From: Tretioscincus oriximinensis
Lineage: Eukaryota; Chordata; Lepidosauria; Squamata; Gymnophthalmidae
Assembly (NCBI GenBank): GCA_022410635.1
Contig: JAJVDF010000261.1
Location: 848,227 to 912,226 of the forward strand
Length of the DNA: 64,000 nucleotides
Direction: 5' to 3'
The stretch's first letter is position 1, and every line of letters starts with the position of its first letter. A model generated the notes under the pieces. That model was not told the DNA's origin, did no database searches, and saw only the letters and a list, made by a program, of their open reading frames with translations. Made by a program: the position numbers and the translations under genes. Positions 34,485-45,910 of this stretch are shown piece by piece.

Positions 34485-36918
34485 AATATATTTCTTTTTG
34501 TCAATACATAAATAACTGTGCATATTCTGTGCAAATTTCCCCAGAATTAAGCCTCACTGAACTGAAAGAACTTATCGTCTTACTAAACATGTATAATATT
34601 AGGTTGCAGTTTTCAACTTTATCAAAGTATACTAAGACGTCTGTAGTAGTAAGAATTAATAAGAATTGTTTAATAATTACAAACAAAAGGGTGTTCAGCA
34701 GATGAATCTCACTACACAGGCTGCTCCTGCTAACACCTTCTTCTATGAATGCTGGAGCTCTGTCACATAAACAATGTTTTTAAGTGAATTGGAAGGTTAA
34801 GGATAAAACATTGAAGCTGCAGTTATAGTAGCATCCACCTACACAACAAATGGTACAGGATTTATTACCATGTTTTTGTCTTAGTTTTTCAAGTGCCTTA
34901 GAATCTGTATAAACCTTTACATTTACTTCCAGGTAAACTTTCTGTAATCTATTAATAGAACAAAGAAGCCTTCCATAAAAGCCATTTACATATTGTTCCA
35001 AAGGTGACTTTTGGTGGTGAAAGTGTGATTTTTGCTGCTTCCATCACAAGAAGATCAAGCAAATAAATATTCCACACATAATATTTGCCATTGAAGAGGA
35101 ATCACACCATCCTTTAGAAACTCACACATTAGCTGAGGAACAGAATTTTGTCCCAATTTCCTGTGGTAGAAAATCAAACTCCTGACAAAAACCACCACCA
35201 GCAAGAGATCTGTAGTGATCTTCTCACCGCCATGTTGCCCAATCCTTGGTGGTGCTTCTGATTTTGCTAAGGAGCCAGAAGATCCCTAAGGCCATTTCTC
35301 AGGCATATTGTACAGCTGACGCTGTCCTATCAAAGCTCTGGGCAAATTCTAAGGAGTGCAGAGTTAATATGAATTTCATTACTCTGCAGCTGCTATGGTT
35401 TCTGGGCAAACTGTGCTCAGAAACTGTATTGCTATGAGACCTATGGATGGCCACACCATTTTCCATTTGGAGTAAATGGGAAACATGTGCAGCCAGTGCT
35501 GAGTCAAACAGCTTTTGCACCCATTTCCTTCCTAGTCAAAATACAGCCACAAGCTCTTGAAAATTCCTCATGCAAAGTTCATATTTTAATTTAATTCACA
35601 GGTTCAAACTGTAGCANGTACAGGCTTGGGGGGAGGAGGGAGGGAGAACTAGATATGACAACTGGAATTACCTTCCTTCTTCCCTTGTAATATATTTTAG
35701 AAACTCACCCTGTACCATTTATGGATGGAAGGTTGGGACAATGACCACAACTTCTATTACTTTAAACTTGCATACAAAACAGATGGGAAAAAATAAGGTG
35801 ACTTTGCTCCTTCTATGATCTGCTATTTTCCAGTGTTCTTTGAAGAACCAAACACCCAAAGCATACCCTCAGCAATTTTGTATGATTACCAAGATAATAA
35901 TTACATTTTCTTCCCTTTTTAAAGTGGGGGAGGGGGAGTTTGTAGATTTTCTTACACTCCAAGATTATCACAAAATATAAAAGATCCAACATATTTTGAG
36001 TCTTGTGCCTTATCAGTCTTTTGGATCTGTACACAAAGTTTTAGTCCCTTTCTGCATGGGGAGGGGGTAAATCTGGTCACAACCCAGTTTTTTAACCTTC
36101 TTCAGTGTGACAACATACAGAGAATTCAGTATGTTCTCAAATTCAGCAGCCAATACCTAAAACCCCATTATTCTGAACTTCAGTAAGCAAAAGAAATAAT
36201 GAGATCTGGTCTGAAGACTAAATTTAAACTAGTTTGTGGATGTAAAGAGCAGAGGAATTCCCACATCGTTTAGATAGATAACAGGTGCCAACCACTGGTT
36301 TCTGACCAGGTTTTTAGTCTTATTCTGGATCTGCTGTAGACTACATCCAGAAATGACTGACTAATTCCACAATACTTTTAAAATTCCAGAATAAAGCACT
36401 ATCTGAACTGTTTTATTGTGGAATTATATTATGGATTCCAGAATATTCAGCTATAGCAAAATAATTAAATAAATGATATTTGAATGCAGTTTTAGTCTGT
36501 TGCAGTATACAGATGATAGCTAGTATAATCTGGAATAAGGCCCAGTGTCTAAGCTACTGGGATGAGAAAGAGAACAGTGAAAATAGTTTGTGGTATGAGG
36601 GAGAAAAAAAAATCAGGGAAAAAAAGTTTGGAGAGTATCCCCCCTCCCTATTGAACAACAAAAAATATTTAAAGTAAATTTTAAGCACAGAGGGAATAAG
36701 AATATTAACTAGGATTCTCTCCCAACTTTCTGCAGTGGGGAAAACATATTTCATGGGAATTTATTTTGTGATCCCATGATCAGAAGCATCTTGTGAAATT
36801 GTTGTCCAGAGCTTAGGTCTTAAGGAACCANCTTACAGCAGTAACCATGTTTCTTCACTTTTTGACTCCTTCCTCTTATAATTGATTTCCTGTTCTCAGG
36901 CATTAGCAGCACTGGTTA
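34485..36918. other. about 2.4 kb without a supported gene
   Basis: No coding signature. A weak match to MITE family B (tataatctggaataaggccc) lies near 36522-36545. Confidence 0.5.
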
Positions 36919-36920
36919 AG

Positions 36921-37036
36921 ACTTGTTCCCATGGATGCAAGGAGTTTATGGGGCAAAGCAGAAGGCATACAGTTGCTGCAGATATGTATTTCTCGTTCTT
37001 TGTCCCATAAACTTGTTGCATCCATGGGAACAGGCC
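36921..37036. mobile_element. small palindromic MITE-like element
   Basis: The left arm ttgttcccatggatgcaagg, then agtttatgggg, pairs with the right arm cataaacttgttgcatccat, then gggaacagg, with few mismatches. The inner part (gcatac...gtatttc) continues the symmetry, so nearly the whole 116 bp folds back. No flanking duplication was identified and the family is unknown to me. Confidence 0.65.
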
Positions 37037-38065
37037 CTGACCCCAGCCAATGGACCATGTGCTCTTCTTATTACTGCAGGGCCTCTTTCCTTGTGTGATA
37101 TCCAGGTGAGCTTGCTATCCAGAGAAGAACATCTGGAAAAGTTCTCTTTTCCCCCTCCTTTTCAAAATTGTTTGTTGCCTTTGTCTTTATTTCTCAGACT
37201 AATTCCAAATAATTTTGTCCAATGCCACCCAGTCTGAAAATCCCCCACTTCAAAAGTGTGTAGATGAAGATAATAAAAACAGAAATAGAAACAGAACCCA
37301 TCCATTGATTTAGAGAGAGAGAGACTGAGAGACAGAAAAAGAGAGAGTTTAAGCTGCTCTGAATTTGGATGCTTCGCTGACATGGATATGTGAAAACACA
37401 CAAAAACCCTGCAGTCTTAACTAGTGTAGGGGTAGGGTACTCATCATTAGATCTGGAAATAGAAAATAGGGATGGAAATCCAAGCTCAGACTTGGGCTTT
37501 CTGGGTGGTCTTGGACAATACCCTAATTTTAGCTTCTGTTATTCATCTTTAAAAAGTAGGAGTAATTATGTTTGATTTCATTTTTGCCTTTTTTTTTAAT
37601 TTGGCATTCTTATACATGTGCATCTATAAACATGGGAAGAAAGAAAATCCTTAAGCCACATAGCCAAGTGCAGCTCCTTATGGTGGCCATATGGATGAAC
37701 ACAAGAGGAATGGCCCTTTTACACTTAATTCTTAGGGTCAGACTAAGTGTGCAGAAGGGATGCCTCTATTTTCTAGATTTCCAAGGGGTCCATTTCAGTG
37801 ATGTATTAAAATGTATCCATGAAATGGTTCCCTTGGCGGCTCTGAGGCTAGGAATTTTCATTGCTGGCCTTTCGGAGTTCTTCGAGGCAGGTGTGAGAGA
37901 TAATCGGAATCAGACAATGCTATTCCAAACCACATAGTGCCATGACTTGGATCAGCAGGCCTGCCTAGTCTAGATCCAGGAGACATGATCCAAGAAAGGA
38001 TCAAAACACAGTAGCTCCCTTTTTAAATACTGTAGCTCCCTCTGCATCTGTCTTTCCAGGGAGGG
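37037..38065. other. no gene seen
   Basis: The frame of 121 codons at 37572-37937 (plus) has no recognisable domain and no splice context. A GA-rich tract lies at 37311-37348. Confidence 0.5.
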
Positions 38066-38190
38066 AATGGGCCTTTTTAAATGTTTTATTAATGTGCATT
38101 TATCATTTTTTCCATTTTTGTGATCTTTTATTACCTACCCTGGGACCAATGGTGAAAGATAAGATATAAATAAATTTAAATAAATAAAAT
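38066..38190 (+). repeat. dispersed repeat with AAAT-rich tail, diverged
   Basis: The pattern tttttattacctaccctggg...aagatataaataaatttaaa follows the same 3' end plan as 1748-1819 and 28381-28523, with more divergence. Confidence 0.45.
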
Positions 38191-38616
38191 ACATTTTCAT
38201 GAGATTTTCATTATGTGAGCAGAATTCACTTTCATCTATAACTATGGCAAGAACCTCATGGGACTTTACCATGCTGTGGCACCCATTTAAAGGTACAAAG
38301 ACCACATATCTGTGTGCCTCTGTCATCTCAGGGTATGTGATACATGTATCCCTGCTTCTGGGAGCATTTACTTTTTCATAAGCATTCCTTAGAAAGATAT
38401 TCTAGCAGGACAATGAGAAAAGGTTTTGACAAGGCTTTCTATGTCTTTCTATCACCACTCCTGTCTGTAGTTACTTGTTACAGCATTCCCTATTTTATAG
38501 ATCTTAGGAAAATGACTGACTTCCATAGCCATTTGCCTTAGCTCCCAGTCTTACCTTCTACTTATTAGCAATTCTATCCTACCTCATGCTAATTCTGGTG
38601 TTTGCTTATACCAGTT

Positions 38617-38848
38617 ATAACAACAACAGCAACAACGTTCATTTATAGTGCCCCTTTAATCAAAGCTCACCTAGCTTTTGTTGTTTTATGCACAACAGAC
38701 ACCATGTGAAATAGGTATGGCTGAGAGAGCTCTAAAGAACTGTGATCCAAGGTCACCCAGATGGCTTCATGGAGGAGTGTGGAATCCAACTGAGAGACTA
38801 CCAGATAAGAGTCTCACATTCTAGCCATTATACCAAACTGGCTCTCTG
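38617..38848 (-). mobile_element. tRNA-derived SINE, family C, minus strand
   Basis: On the minus strand it begins agagagccagtttggtataa, then tggctagaatgtgagactct, tatctggtagt, a tRNA-like head matching 13048-13304. It passes the ctgggtgaccttgg body and ends in (GTT)n, seen here as aacaacaacagcaacaac. The hAT element at 38850-40790 inserted at its 5' edge: the 8-bp duplication overlaps the first bases of the SINE. Confidence 0.75.
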
Positions 38849-39461
38849 TCAGTGGCGGCTGGTGNAGTTTTTTTCTGGGGTGGCGTAACCCCAACACAAA
38901 TGTTAGGTGCTAGGAGTTCTTGGCGCGTGTAGTGCACACCAATTTTTTGACATTACTTCCAGGGGTGGGACAGGAAGTGGCATCACTTTTGTCCTTCCTC
39001 CCGTCCTTCCTGCTATTTCCTTCTATCCTTCTTTCTTTTCTTCCTTCCATCCTTCCCTCTTTCTTCCACTCTTTCCCCTATTATTTTTCCCAAATCCTGA
39101 AACTGGGTGTAAATTGAGCAAGTGTATTTTAAAATAATAATAAATAACAAACCTAATATGGTTTTCAATTGTGCTTCTTTAAAAAGAAGGAACAACAAGT
39201 AAATATATCTGCCAGTGACGATGATGCTGGCTGGGTGATACTATTCCTGATAAAAGATTTTTTTCCTTCCACTTCTAATGCTATTTGCCTGATGTCCTGA
39301 AGACTACAGCTCCCAGGTTGCACCACAGCTAGCCCTAGGCGCAAGAATGCATTCTCTGCAACTCTGCACTTAGTGACCCATCCACAGGAAACATTTTTGC
39401 TATTACAGGAAGTTGGCTCAGGGACTCATTTATAATCAGATTACCTAACAAAATCAGTGTG

Positions 39462-39697
39462 CAGGAAAGGAATAAAAAACAAGTCAGCAAGTGTTGTTTA
39501 GCCTCTTTATAAATCTGTGGTGAGGCCACATTAGGAATATTGTGTACAATTCTGGTCACCAATTTCATTTCTGAGGTGCAGAAAAGGGCAACTAGAATGG
39601 CCAGGGGACTGGACCACCTCCCTTATGAAATCCATCTGCAACGTTTGGGCCTATTTAGCCTCGAAAGGTGGTGTTCGAGAGGTGGTCTAATTGAAGG
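39462..39697 (+). mobile_element. CR1-like fragment inside the hAT element
   Basis: The text runs aacaagtcagcaagtgttgt, cctctttataaatctgtggt and gaggtgcagaaaagggcaac, then a leucine-rich block, matching the middle of the C-terminal reverse transcriptase region of the other copies. About 20 bp are missing near 39560. It lacks both ends of the LINE, so it may have been captured by the hAT element or inserted and then been trimmed. Confidence 0.75.
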
Positions 39698-39878
39698 TCT
39701 TAGATAGTTCTTAAACACTAAAAAGCAGGCAGAAATGCAACTGAGAACCATTCTGACACTAGAAAAACTAGAACTCGACTAAAATTAGAAGTGATTTTTT
39801 ATATATGTAAAAAACATATGCTCAGCAGAAACCATTTTTTAAAAACGCAGAAGCCAGATTAAATGGGGAAAATCTGAA

Positions 39879-40273
39879 GCAAGGAGTGGAGGAAGGACCA
39901 AAGGGGAGGTAGAGAGAGGAAGAAAAAAAGAAGGAAGGGGAAGGAAGAAAAAAGGAAAAGGAGGATAGAAATAAGGAAGGAAAGCGAAAGAGGAAGGACA
40001 GAAAGAAAAAGAAGAAAGAATAGCCGCAGAAAATTAAAAACCACATTAGGAGTAAAATAAAAAAAACTAGGCTAATAATTTTGGTTATTCACACTCTAAA
40101 CACACCACAAATGAAATCTAGAACTCAACCCAGAAATTATGAAGCAAGGAGGAAAGGCCCAAAGAGGAGGTAGACAGAGGAAGAAAAAAAGAAGAAACTG
40201 GGAAGGAGAAAAAAGGAGGATAGAAATAAAGAAGGAGAGAAAACACAGAAAGAAAAGAAAGAGAAAGGAAGGT
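39879..40273. repeat. tandem duplication of a purine-rich block
   Basis: 39879-40020 and 40142-40273 share the order agcaagga, ggaggtag, agaggaagaaaaaaagaa, aaaaaggaggatagaaata and agaaagaaaaga. The offset is about 263 bp, so the duplicated unit may include the AT-rich stretch between them. Frames in this stretch are low-complexity and not genes. Confidence 0.65.
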
Positions 40274-40798
40274 AACCTACCTCATGACTTGCTCCTCGGA
40301 CTGCAGCACAGTAGGAGCTTCTGTCCCTGGCTTCGGCGGCAGCAACCTCCACATTTTGCCGCCCTGGAGAACAGCTGTAGGAAACCCCAGCAGGATGCTC
40401 CTTCCTCTGGGGCCTCCTGCAGCCCAGGGTGGTTAAACGTGGAGGCTGCTGCCACCAGAACCTGAGCCTTGGCAGCCTAAATCTGCCCCTGCTTCTTGCT
40501 CTCTGTCTGTTAGTTGAATTGCCAATGCAAAACGGCACCTCTAGGCAGACTGAAGGACGTAGCCCCTCCCAGGCTGGCCTCCCATTGGTTCAACTTCTGC
40601 GATCAGCGACCAAAACATCACTAAAAGAAGCTGTCTGGAGCTTTTTGATTTGTTGCTGCTTGATTTGTTCTTCTAAGAAGGCCCACAATTTGCCAATTGT
40701 TCTCCATTATTTTCTATGGAGATTTTATCATTGATATTAATTTCTGGTGTGATCGGCGACCTCAATGAACCCAGAGGCCAGCCGTCACTGCTCTCTGT

Positions 40799-41904
40799 GC
40801 TAATAAAGGAAAAGGAGTGTATGCAATAATAATAATAATAAACAACCTGTGTCTAGCCAGGAGATGAAGTTAAATATCCAGTCTCCTATTCCTAGATTTG
40901 CTTTGAGGCCATTTCTGTGTCACGTTTCTGCTCCTCATACCTGTAGCAAGCCTTGGCTACTTCCAACTCCTTAACTGGCCTCTTGGTGTATCTCCTGAAC
41001 TTTCTGCTTTGGCTTTTTAAAACAAAACCTATAACTTTTCTTGGTGAGTTGAGACAAGTTTGCTTGCGTGTTACCGCAGTAACCAAGGAAGCAACCTCTT
41101 AAGATTGCTGCATGAGTCCTCAGCTACTTTAATAGCCTTGCTGGCAAAGCGTGTATTTCAGAATGATATAAGCAGAGCCTTCGAGAGGAATGGCCTGCTT
41201 TTAATGAGGAAAACTCCTGCTCACTTGCAACTGCTAATGTCATAAAGGGCCTGTTTTTATGGCAAAGCCTGAAATAAATAATTAAACGTTAAAAGCTCCC
41301 CATTTTTAACATGAGGCCAGTGAGGTCTGTGAGAATATGTGGTTGTCAATTATTTTAACAGTTCCAACCTTCTTCTCCAGCACACACCCTCCTCCCCCTC
41401 TCTGGAGGGAAAAGGAGCNTTTCTGATTAGCTCTTCAGAATGGGAAGGAAACACATTAGGAGCTTTTATATAGAGCTGCACCGTTCAATTGTCCTGAGAA
41501 AACAACAAATCATTGCCCACAGGTGAAAGATTGAACAGGTGCCGCTTGACTTTATGCAGCAGCAGGAGCAANACAACGGCCTCCAGTTGCAACTACTGTT
41601 CAAGCAGAGACATTTCCTGCCTTCCCTTTATTGGAATTAAGAATTGTCATGACCCTGTCCCAATATTGTCTTTGTTTTCCTTTTTAGGNGAGATATTCTG
41701 GGAATTGTACTTGCTCATGATGGATTCCAAGTCCAAAACTATCCACAGGCTTCTTATACAAAAATGCGCACCGTTGTTTTAATACGCTGACTGATTCCCC
41801 ACCTTACCGTGAGAATTTCACAAAATGCTAATAACTCAGTTAGATCTTCCTGGAAGACTGCCCATTATTTGAAGGGACAATAGCATATCAAGAAGCATTT
41901 ACAA
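40799..41904. other. no gene seen
   Basis: A short (AAT)n lies at 40826-40841. No supported gene. Single unresolved bases begin to be frequent from 41419 onward. Confidence 0.5.
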
Positions 41905-42024
41905 CAGTGGTTTCCCAACTCTAGNGCTCCAGATGTTTCTGCATATTTGCCAGCATTTCACTGAGTCTGGGGCAGAATGCTGGGAATGGAATGCTGGAGT
42001 TGTTCAGGAACATCTGGAGTACCA
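41905..42024. mobile_element. hAT-like MITE, truncated copy
   Basis: It starts cagtggtttcccaactctag, then a ctccagatgtt phrase, and folds back through a central gcagaatgctgg region to aacatctggagtacc. This matches the common reptile MITE type CAGTGGTTCCCAAC...GTTGGGAACCACTG. The last part of the right end is lost, so no target duplication can be read. Confidence 0.65.
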
Positions 42025-42127
42025 TTTATTTAGAAACAGTGTTGCACAGTNTTGAACTATAGTTTAGATACAGGGCAATGGGGGCTACTTTGATACCTGT
42101 GCAACTCCAGGAAAATACTGGGTATAC

Positions 42128-42358
42128 CCCAAGGGTATAAATGGATACTAGGATGGATGTCTGGATGTTGCCTCCGGGATGGAGCAACAGGCAGGACTCC
42201 TAAAATCCCATTTGCAGGGAGTCANGAACAGGAGCATATTTTGGTTTCCTCTGTTCGGATTGACNCAATTGCATCTGGTGGGCCTCTGTGTGAGACAGAA
42301 TGCTGGACTTGATGGGCTGTGGCCTGACCCAGTATGTTCTTATGTTCTTATATTCTTA
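42128..42358 (+). mobile_element. CR1-like LINE 3' end
   Basis: This is 3' UTR only: ggtataaatggatactagga, ggatgttgcctccgggatgg, then gggcctctgtgtgagacaga, ending in a repeated atgttcttatgttctta. It corresponds base for base with 49170-49391 apart from a few changes and two Ns. Confidence 0.85.
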
Positions 42359-43189
42359 CTGGCTTCATATTATACNATGGNGCNTTTCTGTACTTACTTT
42401 GCCANGATCTTTATCAGTGAGTCCATACATAATCACATCCACTGGCCTGGATCACAGCATGACTGGAAATGCATCATTAAGCTTCCATGCTGATGTNTAT
42501 GTGCAAGTCCAGTCTCCCCATTCTGGCTTTAAAACTCACAGATGCTTTACAGTTGGGGTTCTGATGCTTCAGGCAGTTAGGAGTGTATGTTTATAGCTTT
42601 GGGGTCCCTGGGTGACACGTTTTTGCAGTTCACTTTTGTGAAATGAGTTTCCCAGTGATCTGGAAAACAAACAAAAAAATGCATTTTGTATGCTTNTTTG
42701 ATCTGGGCTGACTTGCAAGTAGGGCAGTAGTCACCACTGATCTAGATTACACTTCATCTGATACAAATGAAGCACGTACCAGGATGTGGACAAATGAGGT
42801 TTTGATGAGAACTACTGTGTATTATAATCTGNAATTAAGATTAGAGCAGAAACACCTTTAGTCTGGACAAGAACCAAGCAATAATAGCGCAGGCTGCAGC
42901 ATAGCAGGAAACATCCCTTNTAGATGCAGATTAACCAACCTGTTTGGGTCACTGGATGAGGATGAACACGCGGACGAGCCACAACTTTCCTAAACTGTTG
43001 CTAAACGTGAGCAGTGGAGACTCATGATTNTCAATCTCTTGGATAGGAAACGACACGTTAAAGGAAATCATGCCCTGAGTCTTTTGGGTTTGGGGAAGGG
43101 ATAAAGATGTAAANANNNNTTCTTTAAAAAAAAAAAGGTTATATAAATCTAACATAAATACATTATTTGAATAATATTTATATCAGTGG

Positions 43190-43402
43190 CTGGATCCAGT
43201 CTGGTCTTGTGGTTAGAGTATCTGATTCTTATCTGGTAAGACTCCCAGTTCAAGTCTGTAGTCTTTTTTATACCAGCTGGGTGACCTTGAGCTAATCACA
43301 GATGTTTAGAGATCTCGCTGCCCCATTTGCTTCATAAAGTGTNTGTTGTGAACAGAAGAAGGTTATGAAAGCAACTTTAATTCCCTTCAGGTTGAAACCA
43401 TT
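43190..43402 (+). mobile_element. tRNA-derived SINE, family C
   Basis: The head tggatccagtctggtcttgt, ggttagagtatctgattctt, atctggtaag has the A-box-like part. The body has agctgggtgaccttgagcta. It ends with gattcccttcaggttgaaacc-like sequence. One N at 43343. Confidence 0.7.
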
Positions 43403-43605
43403 TTCCCTTCCTCCTTCTCAGGATTTATACATGAAAAATAAGCTATATATTTACTAAGGGAAAAATAGGAGACAAAATAGAACTTAAGAATATAACTGTT
43501 GCTCTATCTGGGAGGTAGTATCAAGATATCCATCCCAGTAGCCGTTTATACCCTTGGCTTCCATGTACTTGTGTAATCCTCTCTTAAAGCTATCCAGGCT
43601 TCTAA

Positions 43606-44225
43606 CTACCACCACCTCTTCTGGAAGTAAATTCCAAAGGCCAATGACCCTCTGAGTGAAAAAATACTTTCCTTTGTCCTCACTCTTCTGCCCATCAATT
43701 TCAAGGAATGCCCCCTGGTCCTAGTGTACATTTTTCCTCTATTCACTTTATACATCCCATGCATGATTTTATAGACCTNAATTAGGTCTCCTCTCAAACA
43801 CTGTCTTTTGAGGCTGAAGAGGCCCAGATGTTGCAGCCAGATTTCATAAGGGAAGTGCTCCAGTACCTTGATCATTCTTGTTGCCCTTTTCTGCACCTTC
43901 TCCAGTTCCACAATATCCTTTTTGAAATGTGATGATCAGAATTGTACACAATATTCCAAATGTGGTCTCACCACAGATGGCAAAACAACATTTTCTGACA
44001 TGTTTTCGATTCCTTTTCTAATTATTATTAACATTGAATTTGCTTTTTTTGCTGCTGCTACACACTGTATTGACTTCGCTGAACTGTCCACCAACACTCC
44101 AAGATCCTTTTCCTGCTCGGTCACAGAAAGCTTGGTTCCCCTCAGTTGGTAGGAGTAATTGGGTTTCTTTGCCCCAATGTATGTGACTTTGCACTTGCTT
44201 AAGTTGAAGTGCATTTGCCGCTTTG
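43606..44225 (-). pseudogene. CR1-like reverse transcriptase C-terminal fragment
   Basis: The minus-strand frames carry KLSVTEQEKDLGVLVDSSAK, RPHLEYCVQF, then after a shift [26 protein letters not shown](N)VYKIMHGMYKVN and RGHSLKLMGRRVRT. It is interrupted by a stop or shift near 43900 and an unresolved base at 43779. Inactive. Confidence 0.8.
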
Positions 44226-45254
44226 GCTGTAAATGCATTACACTTAAACAAGGAGAGGAAAGCGTTTTAAAAAGTTCCATTTCCAATCCAAAGTAGATGC
44301 TTAATTCCACCTCCATATCCATTCCAGGTTAAGAGCCTTCACAACACACATGGCTGCTGCTGAAACCCTCCCATTGTAGTTGCAGAGAAAGCTGGAAAAA
44401 ACAGGTTTTTTGGCAAGGAAGAGGGGAAAGGCAGCAACTTGCTGATGGCGCACTTCCTGTTTGCCCTCAGGCACTGCTTCGCTCATTTTTCTCCTCTCAT
44501 GTCCTTCTGCCTCTTGACCCCCTTTTCCCCTCAGCTCTGTCGACAGAGCGTGGGCTGTGGNGGGAAAGGGACCCCAACAAGCAGCAAGGAAAAGAGCAGT
44601 GGCAGGAAGAGCAGTTAGCNGCCGGTGTTACCAAAGTGTGTCCCTTCCTTCCTTCTCTGCCCCTCACCTGCTGTACTTCCCACTGCTGGGCCATTCNTTG
44701 TTTACCAGAAGGTCTCCGGGTGACTGATCCATTAAAAGCAATGGAGCCAGGGAATGGGGAAGGGAGAGCTGATGTAGTTTTCTAAACTCGCTGACAACAT
44801 GGGATTGGGTTGATCTGCCTCATTCTCATCAAATCCAGTCCCAGATTTTGTCCCCTCCCTCCTNCCTCCCTTCCTGGGGAAAAATAAAATGAGANCGGGG
44901 TTGGGAGAGTGCGCTGATCAAAATGACCTGTGCACAGAATGGGGATCAGGAGGAACTGGCACAAATTCTTATGCNTGCAGCCATCCAGCCTAGGATTGCC
45001 CTCTTCCACAATAGGCCGAGGCACCCCTAACATCACAGCTCAGCAGGGAGCACCTGCATACATGACAGTAGCTACAGAGAACACTGTAGCCAGGGTTCAA
45101 CTAACACAAATAGCAAAAAGCAGCAGCAGCGGCAGAATTTGGCCATGAACTGCATAGCAGAAGCGAGTGGTGTGCGTACCAAGGGATGCAGGAGCATTTT
45201 GGAGTTGGTTTTTATGGTAACCCGTTTTAAGTTGTANTGTGAATACAGCCTTTG
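44221..45254. mobile_element. unclassified 1.02-kb element with inverted ends, inserted in CR1
   Basis: The insert 44226-45249 is flanked by ctttg at 44221-44225 and 45250-45254. The ends are imperfect inverse copies: gctgtaaatgcattacactt on the left; the right end read inversely begins gctgtattcaca, then tacaacttaaaac. The interior is GC-richer than its neighbours, contains several unresolved bases and has no long frame. It looks like a non-autonomous DNA transposon. The duplication is at least 5 bp; whether it is really 8 cannot be decided because the right flank differs after the first bases. Confidence 0.65.
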
Positions 45255-45285
45255 TTGTCCACTCACCCAATTTCAATAGATTACT

Positions 45286-45713
45286 GAATAAGATAAGAGG
45301 TTTGAGAAAATCAACTGTTACAGATATATGAACTTGTATTTATAAAATTTCTAATAAATTGCTTAGAAATTACTTGGAAATGCTGTGCAGAAGCAGTCAT
45401 GAAACCCATTTTGAATATTCTTAACCACTTTTCCTTGTAGGTATACTTGAGACAAAAAATGAACTCATACAGAAACCAGGAAAGTAGATGCATGTTTAGT
45501 GAAATGATTTCAAATGCCACCCTGTAAAATTATTGATTTCAGAACAAAATGGAAGGTGAAACTGCTAATGAGATGAATCTAATCAAGCAATTATGGGAGT
45601 TTTGAGACAGAGTCATGCCATTTCCTACCCAGTAAACTGAGGCTAGTAAAAAGAAGAGCTGTGTTTATTCTCTTGCATCATATCTGAACAGAAACAGAAA
45701 AGTGAAAAACATA
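45286..45713. other. no gene seen
   Basis: AT-rich spacer without recognised content. Confidence 0.55.
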
Positions 45714-45910
45714 TACAGGGTGCTTCAAAAAATGTATACACATTTTGAATTTCCAAAGAATATTTATTTACTGTTCTACAAAGTTAAATTTATGTTTTAT
45801 TTACATTGGACTTTAAGCTTTCTAATTTCCTGAAATTTAACTTTGTAGAACAGTAAATAAATTTTCTATGGAAGTTCAAAGTGTGTATGCATTTTTTGAA
45901 GCACCCTGTA
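45714..45910. mobile_element. mariner-like MITE with TA duplication
   Basis: The element 45716-45908 (193 bp) begins cagggtgcttcaaaaaatgt and ends in its inverse. The arms are about 76 nt each with roughly 8 mismatches, so nearly all of it folds back. It is flanked by TA on both sides (45714-45715 and 45909-45910). The start CAGGGTG and TA site fit the Tc1/mariner superfamily. No transposase remains. Confidence 0.85.

Larger units (their letters stand above)
38842..40798. mobile_element. non-autonomous hAT transposon, 1.94 kb, with 8-bp target duplication
   Basis: The perfect repeat ctctctgt at 38842-38849 and 40791-40798 encloses 38850-40790. Its ends are inverted: cagtggcggctgg on the left and ccagccgtcactg on the right, the hAT superfamily signature with its 8-bp duplication. 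The interior has no transposase frame. It holds pyrimidine-rich DNA near the left (38990-39085), a CR1 piece (39462-39697), two purine-rich blocks (39879-40020, 40142-40273) and a GC-richer right end. The element depended on a transposase from elsewhere. Confidence 0.85.
43495..45285 (-). mobile_element. CR1-like LINE split by a 1.02-kb insertion
   Basis: The minus-strand CR1 copy covers 43495-44225. At its polymerase side it breaks after gcatttgccgctttg and resumes at 45255-45285 with ttgtccactcacccaatttc. The uninterrupted copy at 31037-32240 reads across this junction (ccactttgatgcccactcac), which proves the gap is an insertion. The 3' UTR is largely missing on the 43495 side. Confidence 0.85.

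Noticed and set aside
37572..37937. 121-codon plus-strand frame
   Set aside because: No recognised motif, no splice or promoter context, and the length is not exceptional for 64 kb in six frames.
39822..40538. Frames of 60-133 codons rich in Phe/Ser or Lys/Glu
   Set aside because: They read through purine-rich low-complexity DNA in the hAT element; composition only, no domain.
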